From assembly GCF_024609265.1 (NCBI RefSeq), contig NZ_JANHMP010000001.1, positions 1,791,505 through 1,855,504 of the forward strand: a stretch of DNA of 64,000 nt, read 5' to 3'. The position numbers and the translations under genes were made by a program. A model generated the notes under the pieces. The model was given only the letters and a program-made list of their open reading frames with translations, did no database searches and had not been told where the DNA came from. This stretch comes from Geothrix campi (GTDB lineage Bacteria; Acidobacteriota; Holophagae; Holophagales; Holophagaceae). Numbering within the stretch: position 1 is the first letter of the stretch; every line of letters starts with the position of its first letter. This document shows positions 33,706-42,941 of the stretch, in pieces.

Positions 33706-34695
33706 ATGAAGCACTTCACCCGCATCGCCGACCTGGGCCCCGAGGGCGTCCAGCAGATCCTGGCCAGGGCCGCCGCCTGGAAGAAGGAGCGGCCCGGCGC
33801 CATCTTCGCGGACCGCATCCTCGGCATGGTCTTCTTCAACCCCAGCCTGCGCACCCGGGCCAGCTTCGAGGCGGCCATGCTGCGGCACGGCGGCCACGCC
33901 ATCGTGCTCGAAGTGGGCGCCGGCACCTGGAAGCTGGAGGACCGCGACGGTGCCGTGATGGACCAGGACCGGGCCGAGCACGTGCGCGAGGGCGTGCCCG
34001 TGCTCGGCCGCTACGTGGATGCCCTGGCCGTGCGGACCTTCTCCCACGGCGATGGCGACGCCATCGATGAGCTGGATCCCGTCATCAACGCCTTCCGGCG
34101 CTTCTCCACCGTGCCCGTGCTGAGCATGGAGAGCGCCCGGGAGCATCCCCACCAGGGCCTGGCGGACCTGCTCACCATCCAGGAGGCCCACGGCACCACG
34201 AAGGTGCCCGTGACCCTCACCTGGGCGCCGCACATGAAGCCCCTGCCCAAGGCGGTGCCCAACTCCTTCCTGCTGACCGCCGCCGCCTGTGGCGCGGAGA
34301 TCCGCGTGGCCCACCCCAAGGGCTACGAGCTGGCGCCGGAAGTGCGCGCCGAGGCGGAGAAGTACGCGGCGGCCACCGGCGGGAAGATCCTCTACACCAC
34401 GGACCAGGACGCCGCCCTGGAGGGCAGCGCCGCCGTCTACGCCAAGGCCTGGGGGCCCTCCACCACGTCGGGCCTGGCGGCCGCGCCCATGACCGACCTG
34501 GGCGCCTGGATGCCCACCGCCGCCCACATGCAGAAGGCCGCGAAGGAGGCCATCTTCACCCACTGCCTCCCCGTGCGCCGGAACCTGGAAGTCCACGACA
34601 GCGTCCTGGACGGCCCCTGGAGCCGCGTGGTGGACGAGGCCGAGAACCGCTTCCACGTGCAGCGCGCCACCATCGACCATCTGCTGAACGATTGA
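33706..34695 (+). CDS. argF': N-acyl-L-ornithine carbamoyltransferase (AOTCase/SOTCase type)
   Basis: 329 residues. It differs from true OTCase and resembles N-acetyl- or N-succinyl-ornithine carbamoyltransferases. It has FFNPSLRTRASFEA (carbamoyl-phosphate site), WAPHMKPLPKAVPNSF in place of the usual DxxSMG-type loop, and HCLPVRRN near the C-terminus. The residue before EH at 91-92 is Ala90. From recall of the characterised enzymes, this position is Glu in the acetyl type and Pro in the succinyl type, so specificity is unresolved. A dispersed hairpin element follows. Confidence 0.9.
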   Translation: MKHFTRIADLGPEGVQQILARAAAWKKERPGAIFADRILGMVFFNPSLRTRASFEAAMLRHGGHAIVLEVGAGTWKLEDRDGAVMDQDRAEHVREGVPVLGRYVDALAVRTFSHGDGDAIDELDPVINAFRRFSTVPVLSMESAREHPHQGLADLLTIQEAHGTTKVPVTLTWAPHMKPLPKAVPNSFLLTAAACGAEIRVAHPKGYELAPEVRAEAEKYAAATGGKILYTTDQDAALEGSAAVYAKAWGPSTTSGLAAAPMTDLGAWMPTAAHMQKAAKEAIFTHCLPVRRNLEVHDSVLDGPWSRVVDEAENRFHVQRATIDHLLND

Positions 34696-34764
34696 CATCG
34701 ATCCGGGGGGGACCGCCCGGGTCCCCCCACGTGGTGCCCGGGCAAAGCCCAGCCACCACGTCCA
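34693..34764 (+). repeat. Divergent dispersed 3'-end element, copy 6
   Basis: Starts at the TGA of the carbamoyltransferase. The first hairpin is CCGGGGGGGACC/GGTCCCCCC-like. The second is a stem ACGTGGTG/CACCACGT around CCCGGGCAAAGCCCAG. Variant of the family, sharing GGGGGACCGCC with the copy at 59071. Confidence 0.65.
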
Positions 34765-34779
34765 ATTCCGGAGTTATCC

Positions 34780-35718
34780 ATGCCGCTCTCCCCCAATCCC
34801 TACGCCGCCCTCAAAGAAGCCTCCCGGTACGTTCGCCTGTTCCGAGGCAAGACCTTCGTGGTGAAGGTGGGCGGCGACGTCATCGCCGAGCCCAAGATTC
34901 GCAAGGCGCTCTGCGAGCAGATCGCCCTGCTGTGGTCCTTCTCCATCAAGGTGGTGGTGGTGCACGGCGGCGGCGCGGAGCTGGACGCCGTGTGCGAGGC
35001 CATGAACATCCCCGTGCAAAAGGTGGCGGGGCGGCGGGTGACGAGCCCCGAAGTGCTGGACGCCGCCAAGATGGTGTTCGCGGGCCAGGTGCACATGGAC
35101 CTGCTGGCGGAGCTCCAGGCCGCCGGCGTGCCCGCCGTGGGTCTCACGGGCCTGGACGCCGGCCTGCTCAAGGCCACCAGGCGGCCGCCGGTGCCCATCG
35201 TGCCGGACGGCGCCACCGAACCCCAGCTGGTGGATTTCGGCCTGGTGGGCGACATCGACACCGTGGATCCCCACGTTCTCAGCCACCTGCTCGAAGGAGG
35301 TTTCGTGCCGGTGGTGGCGCCGCTTTCCGGGGGGGAAGACGGCGCCATTTACAACACCAACGCCGACACCATCGCCGCCAGCCTGGCCTCGGCCCTGCAC
35401 GCCGAAAAGCTGTTCTTCCTGCTCTCCGTCCCGGGCCTGCTGAAGGACGTCCACAAGGCCTCCTCCCTCATTCCCCATGCCACCCTGGAGGAGCTCGCCG
35501 CCTTCGAGGCCAAGGGTGTCATCAGCGGCGGCATGCGCCCCAAGGTCGCGGCGGTGAAGGCGGCTCTCCAGGGCGGCGTCGCCAGCGCCCACCTGGTGAG
35601 CGGCATCGCCCCGGACGCCCTGCTGGCGGAGATCTTCACCAATGAGGGCAGCGGAACGATGATCGTATCGGGGATCGCATCGGGAACCGCCGCGCCCACG
35701 GCCGGGGCCAAGCCATGA
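34780..35718 (+). CDS. argB: N-acylglutamate kinase (ArgB-like)
   Basis: 312 residues. Phosphorylates N-acetyl- or N-succinyl-glutamate. Amino-acid-kinase family: TFVVKVGGDVIAEPK, VVVVHGGGAELDAV, DAAKMVFAGQVHMDL, SALHAEKLFFLLSVPGLL and GGVASAHLVSGI. Longer than the usual about 260-300 residues because of a short C-terminal tail rich in Ala/Thr (IASGTAAPTAGAKP). It overlaps the next gene by ATGA, so the cluster is translationally coupled at this point. Confidence 0.93.
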   Translation: MPLSPNPYAALKEASRYVRLFRGKTFVVKVGGDVIAEPKIRKALCEQIALLWSFSIKVVVVHGGGAELDAVCEAMNIPVQKVAGRRVTSPEVLDAAKMVFAGQVHMDLLAELQAAGVPAVGLTGLDAGLLKATRRPPVPIVPDGATEPQLVDFGLVGDIDTVDPHVLSHLLEGGFVPVVAPLSGGEDGAIYNTNADTIAASLASALHAEKLFFLLSVPGLLKDVHKASSLIPHATLEELAAFEAKGVISGGMRPKVAAVKAALQGGVASAHLVSGIAPDALLAEIFTNEGSGTMIVSGIASGTAAPTAGAKP

Positions 35719-36794
35719 GCCCGGCGGAGCTGCTCACGCTCCTGGTCGGCACGCCCAGCGTGTCCGGCGAGGAGGGCCCCCTGGCGGACCTGGTGCAGAA
35801 CCTCGTCTCCACCCAGGGTTTCGAAGTCCAGCGCCAGGGCCACAACCTCTGGTTCACCTTCGGAAAGAAGGGCGGGCCGAGGCTCCTGCTCAATTCCCAC
35901 CTGGATACCGTACCTCCCAGCGCCGGCTGGGAGGGCGATCCCTTCACGCCCGTCTGGCATGGGTCCCGGCTCCAGGGCCTGGGGGCCAATGACGCCAAGG
36001 GCTGCGTGACCGCCATCCTGCTCGCGGCCTTCGACCTCGCGAAGCAGCCCCTCGACGGCGAGGTGGTGGTGGCCCTCACGGCCGAGGAGGAGACCGGCGG
36101 CCAGGGCATCGCCACCATCCTCGACCAGCTGGGCCCCCTGGATGGCGCCGTGGTGGGCGAGCCCACGGGCCTGCGGGTCTGCGCCGCCCAGCGGGGCATG
36201 CTCCTCCTGAAGTGCACGGCCCGGGGCCAGAGCGGCCACGTGGCCAACGCCCAGATGCTGGGCGCCGAGAATGCCATCCACAAGGCGGCCCGGGACATCG
36301 CCAAGGTGGCCGCCATGGAGTTCCCGGCCCACCCGCTGCTGGGCAGCCAGAAGGCCCAGGTCACGCAGATCAGCGGCGGCCTGCGCCGCAACCAGGTGCC
36401 CGACGCCTGCGAGTTCTTCATCGACCTCCGCACGGGCCCCGATCAGGACCACGACGCCCTGTGCGCCGCCTTCCAGCGGCAGCTCGAGAGCGAAGTCGCC
36501 ATCCACTCCAAGCGCTACCTGCCCAAGGGCACGGATCCCAAGCACGCCATCGTCCGCGCCGCCCTTCAGGCCGCCAAGAAGGCAGGCCCCGTGGGCTCCG
36601 GCACCACCTCGGACTGGGCCTTCCTGGGCGGCGTGCCCGCCGTGAAGGTCGGCCCTGGTGACACCTTCCGCAGCCACTGCCCCAACGAATACCTCACCAT
36701 CCAGGAACTTGAAGCGGGTGCGGCCTTCTATGCCAAGCTCATCCCCGCGTTCTTCAAGATGCAGGCGGCCAACCAAGAGACGGGGGCCCGATGA
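35715..36794 (+). CDS. M20 deacylase of the arginine pathway (ArgE-like)
   Basis: 359 residues. Zinc-dependent M20 peptidase family: LLLNSHLDTVPPS (metal His, Asp), GLGANDAKGCVTA (metal Asp), LTAEEETGG (general-base Glu) and the acidic SGTTSDWAF segment. The natural role in a pathway using an acyl-ornithine carbamoyltransferase is removal of the acyl group from N-acylcitrulline, rather than from N-acylornithine. That is an inference from position between argB and argH. It overlaps both neighbours by 4 bp. Confidence 0.88.
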   Translation: MSPAELLTLLVGTPSVSGEEGPLADLVQNLVSTQGFEVQRQGHNLWFTFGKKGGPRLLLNSHLDTVPPSAGWEGDPFTPVWHGSRLQGLGANDAKGCVTAILLAAFDLAKQPLDGEVVVALTAEEETGGQGIATILDQLGPLDGAVVGEPTGLRVCAAQRGMLLLKCTARGQSGHVANAQMLGAENAIHKAARDIAKVAAMEFPAHPLLGSQKAQVTQISGGLRRNQVPDACEFFIDLRTGPDQDHDALCAAFQRQLESEVAIHSKRYLPKGTDPKHAIVRAALQAAKKAGPVGSGTTSDWAFLGGVPAVKVGPGDTFRSHCPNEYLTIQELEAGAAFYAKLIPAFFKMQAANQETGAR

Positions 36795-38149
36795 GACCTG
36801 AAGCCACCACCCTCTGGGCCAAGGACGTGCCACTGGATGCGGCCATCCACCGCTTTACCGTGGGCGAGGATCCCGAGACGGACCTGGCCCTGTTGGCCTG
36901 GGATGCGCTCGGCAGCGCCGCCCACGCCCGGATGCTGGCCGCCACGGGCCTCATCCCCGAAGCCGACGCCGTTTCGCTGGTCCGCGGGCTGCGGCGCATC
37001 GCCAACCTCGCCAAGCAGGGGGCCTTTCCCATCCCGCCCCACATGGAGGATGGCCACACCACCATCGAGGCCGATCTCACGCGGAACCTGGGCCCCGTGG
37101 GCGGCCGCATCCACCTGGGCCGTTCCCGCAACGACCAGGTGATCCTGGCCCTGCGCCTCTACCTGCGCAATGCCCTGGTGATCCTGGGCCTGCGGGTGGC
37201 GGACCTGGCCGAGGGCTTCCTCACGTTCGCGAAGGCGAATCAGGACACGCCCCTGCCGGGCTACACGCACCTGCGACGGGCCATGCCCAGCACCTTCGGC
37301 CTCTGGGCCACGGCCTTCGCCGAAGGCCTGCTGGAGGAGCTGGAGGCCCTGCAGGGCGTGTACGGCCGCCTGGACCGCTGCCCGCTGGGATCGGCCGCCG
37401 GTTTCGGCGTGCCCCTGCCCATCGACCGGGAACTCACGGCGAAGCTGCTGGGCTTCTCGAAGGTGCAGCGCAGCCCCATCGACGTGCAGAACAGCCGGGG
37501 CCGCCACGAGGCCGCCGTGCTGCAGTGGGCCGCCTCCGTGGGTGGCGTGCTGGAGAAGTTCCTCTGGGACGTCTCCCTCTACAGCACCGAGGAGTTCGGC
37601 TTTCTCAAGCTGCCGGACGCCTTCACCACCGGCTCGAGCATCATGCCCCAGAAGAAGAACCCGGACGTGGTGGAGCTGGCGCGGGGCCGCTGCCGGGAGC
37701 TGCGCGGCGCCGCGGGCCTGGTGGAGCAGCTCGCCTCGGGCCTGCCCTCCAGCTACCACCGGGACTTCCAGCTGCTGAAGCAGCCCCTGATCACCGCGCT
37801 GCGGCACGCCGACGACCTCTTCGCCGTGCTGAAGCCCCTGCTGCCCGCCCTCCAGGTGAAGGCCAAGGCCGCCGCCGCGGCCTCCAGCGACGAGCTCTAC
37901 GCCGCCCACCAGGCCTACGTCCTCGTGCAGGGCGGCCTGCCCTTCCGCGAGGCCTACCGCCAGGTGGCCCAGCAGATCCAGGACGGCACCTTCGCTCCGG
38001 ACCGCACGGCTCTCACCGCCACCCACCTGGGCGGCGCCGGCAACCTGGCCCTGGACGCGCTCGAAGCCGACCTCGCCGCTGCCCGTGGCTGGATCGAGGC
38101 GAGGCAGCAAGCCCATGCCCAAGCGGAGGCTGCGCTATGGGTGAACTGA
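36791..38149 (+). CDS. argH: Argininosuccinate lyase
   Basis: 452 residues, normal length. Cleaves argininosuccinate to arginine and fumarate. Signature region TTGSSIMPQKKNPD (flexible loop with catalytic Ser) is present, with MEDGHTTIEADLTRNLG and IHLGRSRNDQV in the N-terminal domain and LPGYTHLRRAMPSTFG. It overlaps the M20 deacylase by ATGA and is 40 bp from argG. Confidence 0.96.
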   Translation: MRPEATTLWAKDVPLDAAIHRFTVGEDPETDLALLAWDALGSAAHARMLAATGLIPEADAVSLVRGLRRIANLAKQGAFPIPPHMEDGHTTIEADLTRNLGPVGGRIHLGRSRNDQVILALRLYLRNALVILGLRVADLAEGFLTFAKANQDTPLPGYTHLRRAMPSTFGLWATAFAEGLLEELEALQGVYGRLDRCPLGSAAGFGVPLPIDRELTAKLLGFSKVQRSPIDVQNSRGRHEAAVLQWAASVGGVLEKFLWDVSLYSTEEFGFLKLPDAFTTGSSIMPQKKNPDVVELARGRCRELRGAAGLVEQLASGLPSSYHRDFQLLKQPLITALRHADDLFAVLKPLLPALQVKAKAAAAASSDELYAAHQAYVLVQGGLPFREAYRQVAQQIQDGTFAPDRTALTATHLGGAGNLALDALEADLAAARGWIEARQQAHAQAEAALWVN

Positions 38150-38189
38150 GGAACGGCCCCCTTGATGTTTCTCTCTTGAAAGGCCTCCC

Positions 38190-39377
38190 ATGAGCCAGCT
38201 CGCCGTTCTCGCCTTCTCGGGGGGTCTCGACACCTCCTTCTGCGTGCTCTACCTCAAGGAGCAGGGCTACGACGTGGCCACGGTCACGGTGAACACGGGG
38301 GGCTTCTCGCCGGAGGAGCTGGCCCGCATCGAGGCCGCCTCGCCGAAACTGGGCGCCGTCAGCCACACCACGGTGGACGCCCGCATCGGGCTCTTCGATG
38401 GCTACCTGCGCTACCTGGTCTACGGCAACGTGCTGCGGGGCCAGATGTACCCGCTGTCCGTGTCGGCCGAGCGCGTCTGCCAGGCCCGGGCCGTGGCGGA
38501 GCTGGCCAAGGACATGCACGCCGCCGCCATCGCCCACGGCTCCACCGGCGCCGGCAACGACCAGGTGCGGTTCGATGTGGCCTTCCGCGCCCTGGCGCCG
38601 GACCTCCAGATCCTCACCCCCATCCGCGACCTGGCCCTCTCCCGGGCCGAGGAGATGGCCTACTGCGCCGACCGGGGCGTGATCTTCCCCCCGAAGACGC
38701 AGGACTACTCCATCAACGAGGGCATGTGGGGCACCAGCGTGGGCGGCCGGGAGACCCTCGATCCCTGGACCTCCCTGCCCGAGGCGGCCTTCCCCGGCGG
38801 CGTCATCGGCAGCCTGGCCCCCAAGACGCTGGTCATCGGCTTCGAGGCAGGCGTGCCCGTCTCCCTGGATGGCAACAGCATGGACCCCGTCACCCTCGTC
38901 GCCCAGCTCAACGCCGTGGGCCGGCCCTACGGCATCGGCCGCGGCGTGCACCTCGGCGACACCATCCTGGGCATCAAGGGCCGCGTGGGCTTCGAGGCCC
39001 CGGCCGCGCACCTGCTCATCGGCGCCCACCGAGAGCTGGAGAAGCTCGTCCTCAGCGGGAAGCAGCTCTTCTGGAAGGAGAGCCTGGGCAACCTGTACGG
39101 GTCGCTCCTCCACGAAGGCCACTTCTTCGACCCGCTGGCCCGCGATCTCGAGGCCTTCCTCGAATCCAGCCAGGACCGCGTGAGCGGCGAGGTGCGTCTC
39201 ACCTTGCACCCCCGCGCCTTCGTGGTAGAGGGCGTGCAATCCCCCTATTCCCTGATGGATCCCCGCATCGCCACCTACGGCGAGGCCAACAAGCTCTGGA
39301 CCGGCGCCGAGGCCGCCGGCTTCGCCAAGGTCTTCGGCGTCCAGCAGGTCCTCACCCTCAAGGCCAAGCCGAACTGA
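38190..39377 (+). CDS. argG: Argininosuccinate synthase
   Basis: 395 residues. Ligates citrulline and aspartate using ATP. N-terminal PP-loop motif AVLAFSGGLDTSFC, aspartate/citrulline region AIAHGSTGAGNDQVRF, and VTLNGxx-like VSLDGNSMDPV are all present. Start ATG 38190 follows GGCCTCCC spacing. It resembles the bacterial short ArgG type and sits between argH and a P-loop protein gene. Confidence 0.96.
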   Translation: MSQLAVLAFSGGLDTSFCVLYLKEQGYDVATVTVNTGGFSPEELARIEAASPKLGAVSHTTVDARIGLFDGYLRYLVYGNVLRGQMYPLSVSAERVCQARAVAELAKDMHAAAIAHGSTGAGNDQVRFDVAFRALAPDLQILTPIRDLALSRAEEMAYCADRGVIFPPKTQDYSINEGMWGTSVGGRETLDPWTSLPEAAFPGGVIGSLAPKTLVIGFEAGVPVSLDGNSMDPVTLVAQLNAVGRPYGIGRGVHLGDTILGIKGRVGFEAPAAHLLIGAHRELEKLVLSGKQLFWKESLGNLYGSLLHEGHFFDPLARDLEAFLESSQDRVSGEVRLTLHPRAFVVEGVQSPYSLMDPRIATYGEANKLWTGAEAAGFAKVFGVQQVLTLKAKPN

Positions 39378-39390
39378 TTCCGAGGTCCCC

Positions 39391-40443
39391 ATGCGCATCC
39401 ACGTCGACAAACTCGCCTCGGTCACCCGCAACCTGCGGCTGGGCCGCACGCTCACGCTCTCACCGGAGATCCTGCTGGAAGAAGGCTCAGTCATCGCCTG
39501 CCGCATCCGGGGCGAGAAGACCACCTACAACCAGCTGGAGGATCCCCACGGGCGCATGAGCACCTTGCATGACGGGGACATCCTCGTGGGGGCCCTGGGC
39601 CACCGCAATGCCCTCCAGGGCTACGAAGGCGTCATGCCCGAGTCCCTGAAACCGGGCGATACCGTGAACCTGCTCAACATGGGCGGCGTCATCGGCAAGT
39701 GCCTGTCCCACAACCCTGATGTGGGCAAGCCCTTCGAACTGGAGGTGCTGGGCCAAGTGCTGGTGTTCCCCGAGTTCCAGTCCCGCGCTGGCCAGCCCGC
39801 CCACATCCGCATGGGCGCGCTCAAGGGTACGGGCCTCTCCACCCACTGCCCCGTGGTGTACGTGGCGGGCACCTGCATGAACGCGGGCAAGACCGCCGCT
39901 GCCTGCGCCACCATCCGCCAGCTCAGCCGCGCGGGCTACCGCGTGGGCGCCTGCAAGCTCACGGGCGTGTCTCTCATGCGCGACGCGCTGGCCATGCGCG
40001 ACTACGGCGCCGAGGTGGCCCTGGACTTCACCGACGCCGGCATCGTCTGCACGGACGCGCGCAGTGCGGCCGGCGTGTCGCGCATCATCTTCTCGGAACT
40101 GGCGGCCCACGGCGTGGATGTCATCGTGGCTGAGACCGGCGACGGCATCATGGGCGAGTACGGCGTCCAGGCCATCCTCGAAGACGCCGACCTGAAGGCC
40201 CTGAGCGGCGCGTTCATCCTGTGCGCCAACGATCCCGTGGGCGCGGCCGGTGGCGTCCATCACCTGAAGAACGCCTTTGCCATCCAGGCCGACCTCATCG
40301 CCGGCCCCGCCACCGACAACCGCGTGGGCGAGCGCTTCGTGGCCACCCTCGGTCTCCCCGCCCGCAACGCCCGCGCCGATTCGGAAGCACTCGGCAAGTT
40401 CGTGCTGGGCCTCGTCGAGCCCAAGATCGCGGCCAAGGCATGA
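39391..40443 (+). CDS. Uncharacterised P-loop protein in the arginine operon
   Basis: 350 residues, no secure family. An N-terminal domain of about 140 residues (MRIHVDKLASVTRNL) leads to a P-loop, AGTCMNAGKTAAACATIRQL, with Lys167-Thr168 as Walker A. Downstream segments DVIVAETGDGIMGEYGV and the Walker-B-like IVAETGDG recall the DUF1611/dethiobiotin-synthetase fold. It lies 14 bp after argG and overlaps argC by ATGA, implying a role linked to arginine synthesis. The reaction is unknown; do not read an enzyme name into it. Confidence 0.75.
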   Translation: MRIHVDKLASVTRNLRLGRTLTLSPEILLEEGSVIACRIRGEKTTYNQLEDPHGRMSTLHDGDILVGALGHRNALQGYEGVMPESLKPGDTVNLLNMGGVIGKCLSHNPDVGKPFELEVLGQVLVFPEFQSRAGQPAHIRMGALKGTGLSTHCPVVYVAGTCMNAGKTAAACATIRQLSRAGYRVGACKLTGVSLMRDALAMRDYGAEVALDFTDAGIVCTDARSAAGVSRIIFSELAAHGVDVIVAETGDGIMGEYGVQAILEDADLKALSGAFILCANDPVGAAGGVHHLKNAFAIQADLIAGPATDNRVGERFVATLGLPARNARADSEALGKFVLGLVEPKIAAKA

Positions 40444-41438
40444 GCAAGGTCGACGTGCTCATCCTCGGTGCCTCCGGCTACGGCGGAGGCGAACTGCTGC
40501 GCTGGCTGTCGATTCATCCCGCGGTGAAGTCCCTCCGCGGCACGGCCAGGAGCCACGCGGGCAAGCCCTTCCATGCCCAGCACCCGCACCTGCAGGGGCT
40601 GGTGGAGGGTACCTTCGAGGCCGCGCCGGACTGGACGCCCCTGGCCGACAGCGCCTTCCCGGTCGTGTTCTCGGCCCTCCCCCACGGGGAGCTGGCCAGG
40701 CTTTGGCCGGAGTTCCAGACCGAGTGGACGCGTCTTGGCCTCGCGGACAAAGTCACGGTCATCGATCTCTCCGCCGATTTCCGCCTGGATCCCGCCTGGG
40801 TCTACGGCCTGGTGGACTGGAAGCCCGGGCGCATGAAGGGCGCCCGGCGCATCGCCAATCCCGGCTGCTTCGCCACCGCCCTGCAGCTGGCCCTGCTGCC
40901 ACTGGCCCCCTGGAAACCCGCCTTCGTGGCCGTCACCGCCGCCACGGGTTCCTCGGGATCCGGCGCCGCACCCAGCGACACCACCCACCATCCCACCAGG
41001 GCCACGGACTTCCGCGCCTACAAGATCCTCAGCCACCAGCACGAGGCCGAGGTGCTGCGCACGCTCGCCGCGGAGAGCTGGGAGGTGCCGCTGAGCTTCG
41101 TGCCCCAGAGCGCGCCCATGGTGCGGGGCATCTTCGCCACCCTTCAATTCCCGCTGCCCGCGGGAATTGAAGGCGGGGCCCTTCGGGCCCTCTATGAGGA
41201 CTTCTACAAAGATCGCTTCTTTGTGCGGATCGTGGAGGGGTCGCCCCGCGTGGCCGCCACCACGGGCAGCGCCTTCGCCGATATCGCGGTGGCGGCGCGC
41301 CATGGCCACGGCGCCGTGATGGTCGCCCTGGACAACCTGGGCAAGGGCATGGCCGCTCAGGCCGTGCAGAACCTCAACCTGGCCCTGGGCCTGCCGGAGT
41401 GGACGGGACTCAAGGTGGCGGGCGGGTACCCCGGCTGA
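40440..41438 (+). CDS. argC: N-acylglutamyl-phosphate reductase (ArgC-like)
   Basis: 332 residues starting at ATG 40440. Reduces acylglutamyl phosphate to the semialdehyde. The Rossmann motif VLILGASGYGGGELLRWL, catalytic Cys in RIANPGCFATALQLAL, and the HQHEAEV and VPQSAPMVRGIFAT segments are diagnostic. It completes the set argD, carbamoyltransferase, argB, deacylase, argH, argG, P-loop gene, argC. No acetylglutamate synthase gene is in the window. Confidence 0.95.
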   Translation: MSKVDVLILGASGYGGGELLRWLSIHPAVKSLRGTARSHAGKPFHAQHPHLQGLVEGTFEAAPDWTPLADSAFPVVFSALPHGELARLWPEFQTEWTRLGLADKVTVIDLSADFRLDPAWVYGLVDWKPGRMKGARRIANPGCFATALQLALLPLAPWKPAFVAVTAATGSSGSGAAPSDTTHHPTRATDFRAYKILSHQHEAEVLRTLAAESWEVPLSFVPQSAPMVRGIFATLQFPLPAGIEGGALRALYEDFYKDRFFVRIVEGSPRVAATTGSAFADIAVAARHGHGAVMVALDNLGKGMAAQAVQNLNLALGLPEWTGLKVAGGYPG

Positions 41439-41516
41439 GGCATCGAAGATGCCTAGATCGCTTAATAGACAAGACTTCCGGATGTGGGATGATGATTGAC
41501 CCTTTCCGGAGCGTCT

Positions 41517-42893
41517 ATGAATCCATCCCTTCTCACCCGTGAGGCCCTGGGCCGGTTCGCCAACGAAAGCCGTGCGGCCTTCGAGGCGGAGCTGAAGACC
41601 CTGGTGGAGATCCCCTCCATCAGCGCCGACCCGGCCCACCAGGGCGATGTGCGGCGCGTGGCCGAAGCGGCGCGGGCGCTCTTCGAGCGGCACGGGGGCA
41701 AGGCCGAGATCCTGGAGACCAGCGGCAATCCCCTCATCCACGGGTGGTTCGGCGAGGATCCCAGCTGCTCGACGATCACGGTCTACAACCACATGGACGT
41801 GCAGCCCGCCAACGAACCCGAGTGGACGGCGGAGCCCTTCACCTTCGTGGTGGCCGGCGACACCTACCGGGGCCGCGGCAGCACGGACGACAAGGGTCCG
41901 GCCGTGACGGCCTTCTTCGGTGCCCTGGCGGCCCGCAAGGCGGGCGTGCCCCTCAACATCCACTTCCTGTGGGAGACCGAGGAGGAGATCGGCTCGCCCA
42001 GCTTCGAGGGTGGCCTGAATCGGCACAAGGACCGCCTGAAGACCGACGCCATCGTGGTGAGCGACACGGTCTGGATCACCCGCGGCAAACCCAGCACTCC
42101 TGCGGGTCTGCGCGGCCTCAAGGGCTTCCGCCTGACGCTGGAGACCGCGGACCACGACCTGCACAGCGGCGTGGTGGGCGGCGCGGCGCGCAATCCACTG
42201 GCCGAGCTCATCAAGGTCGTGGCCGAGATGATGGATGGCGAAACCGGCAAGGTAAAGATCCCCGGCTTCTACGACGAGGTGGTGAAGCCCTCCAAGCAGG
42301 AGCTGGAGGAGTGGGAGAACGCCGGCTTCAGCGTGGACACCTTCAAGAAGGACCACATGATCACCGGCATGCGCACCGAGGATCCCATCAAGGTCATGAA
42401 GCGCGTCTGGGGTCGGCCCACCATGGAAGTCCACGGCGTCGTGGGCGGCTACACGGGCCCCGGCATCAAGAGCGCCGTGCCGCCCCGGGCCGAGGTGAAG
42501 CTGAGCTGCCGCCTGGTGCCGGACATGGACGAGGCCAAGACCATCGGCCGCATCCGCGCCTTCGTGAACGAGCGCTTCCCCGATGTGCAGTTCCACGAAG
42601 AGCATGGCCTGGCGCCTTTCAAGGGCCATGTCACCGGCCCCTACGCCGAGGCCATCAAGGACGCCTACCACTTCGCCTTCAACGCCCCCTGCTCCTTCAC
42701 CCGGGAAGGCGGCAGCATCGGCGCCGTGAAGACCATGGAGGACATCCTGGGCTGCGATGTGTTCTTCCTGGGCCTCAGCCTGCCCAGCCACGGCTACCAC
42801 GCGCCCAACGAGAACTACGACTGGGAACAGGCCGGGGGCGGCATCGCAGCCTTCGCGCACTACTTCCAGACGGTGAGTGGGATCAAGAACTGA
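41517..42893 (+). CDS. M20 family dipeptidase (CNDP-like)
   Basis: 458 residues. Zinc dipeptidase with ITVYNHMDVQPANEPEW (metal His/Asp), YRGRGSTDDKGPAV, FLWETEEEIGSPSFE and the RxxGHPVxxS-type dimerisation residues in FTREGGSIGAVKTME. Length and order match peptidase dimer proteins of the carnosinase/DapE group. ATG 41517 follows GGAG by 6 bases; a start 21 bases upstream is less likely. It lies downstream of argC but is separated by 78 bp. Confidence 0.9.
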   Translation: MNPSLLTREALGRFANESRAAFEAELKTLVEIPSISADPAHQGDVRRVAEAARALFERHGGKAEILETSGNPLIHGWFGEDPSCSTITVYNHMDVQPANEPEWTAEPFTFVVAGDTYRGRGSTDDKGPAVTAFFGALAARKAGVPLNIHFLWETEEEIGSPSFEGGLNRHKDRLKTDAIVVSDTVWITRGKPSTPAGLRGLKGFRLTLETADHDLHSGVVGGAARNPLAELIKVVAEMMDGETGKVKIPGFYDEVVKPSKQELEEWENAGFSVDTFKKDHMITGMRTEDPIKVMKRVWGRPTMEVHGVVGGYTGPGIKSAVPPRAEVKLSCRLVPDMDEAKTIGRIRAFVNERFPDVQFHEEHGLAPFKGHVTGPYAEAIKDAYHFAFNAPCSFTREGGSIGAVKTMEDILGCDVFFLGLSLPSHGYHAPNENYDWEQAGGGIAAFAHYFQTVSGIKN

Positions 42894-42908
42894 AGACCGT
42901 TACCTGCA

Positions 42909-42939
42909 CAGAAACGCCGGCCAGGGGCCGGCGTTTCTG
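42909..42939. terminator. Bidirectional hairpin between convergent genes
   Basis: A 14-bp perfect stem CAGAAACGCCGGCC/GGCCGGCGTTTCTG with loop AGG. It lies between the M20 dipeptidase and the minus-strand SDR gene. It contains an internal GGCCGG core; no long T-tract on the plus side. Confidence 0.75.
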
Positions 42940-42941
42940 CG

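Noticed and set aside
40260-42860. A very long minus-strand frame (866 residues) across argC and the M20 dipeptidase
   Set aside because: Lies antisense to two well-supported genes and has the same biased composition; no domain.
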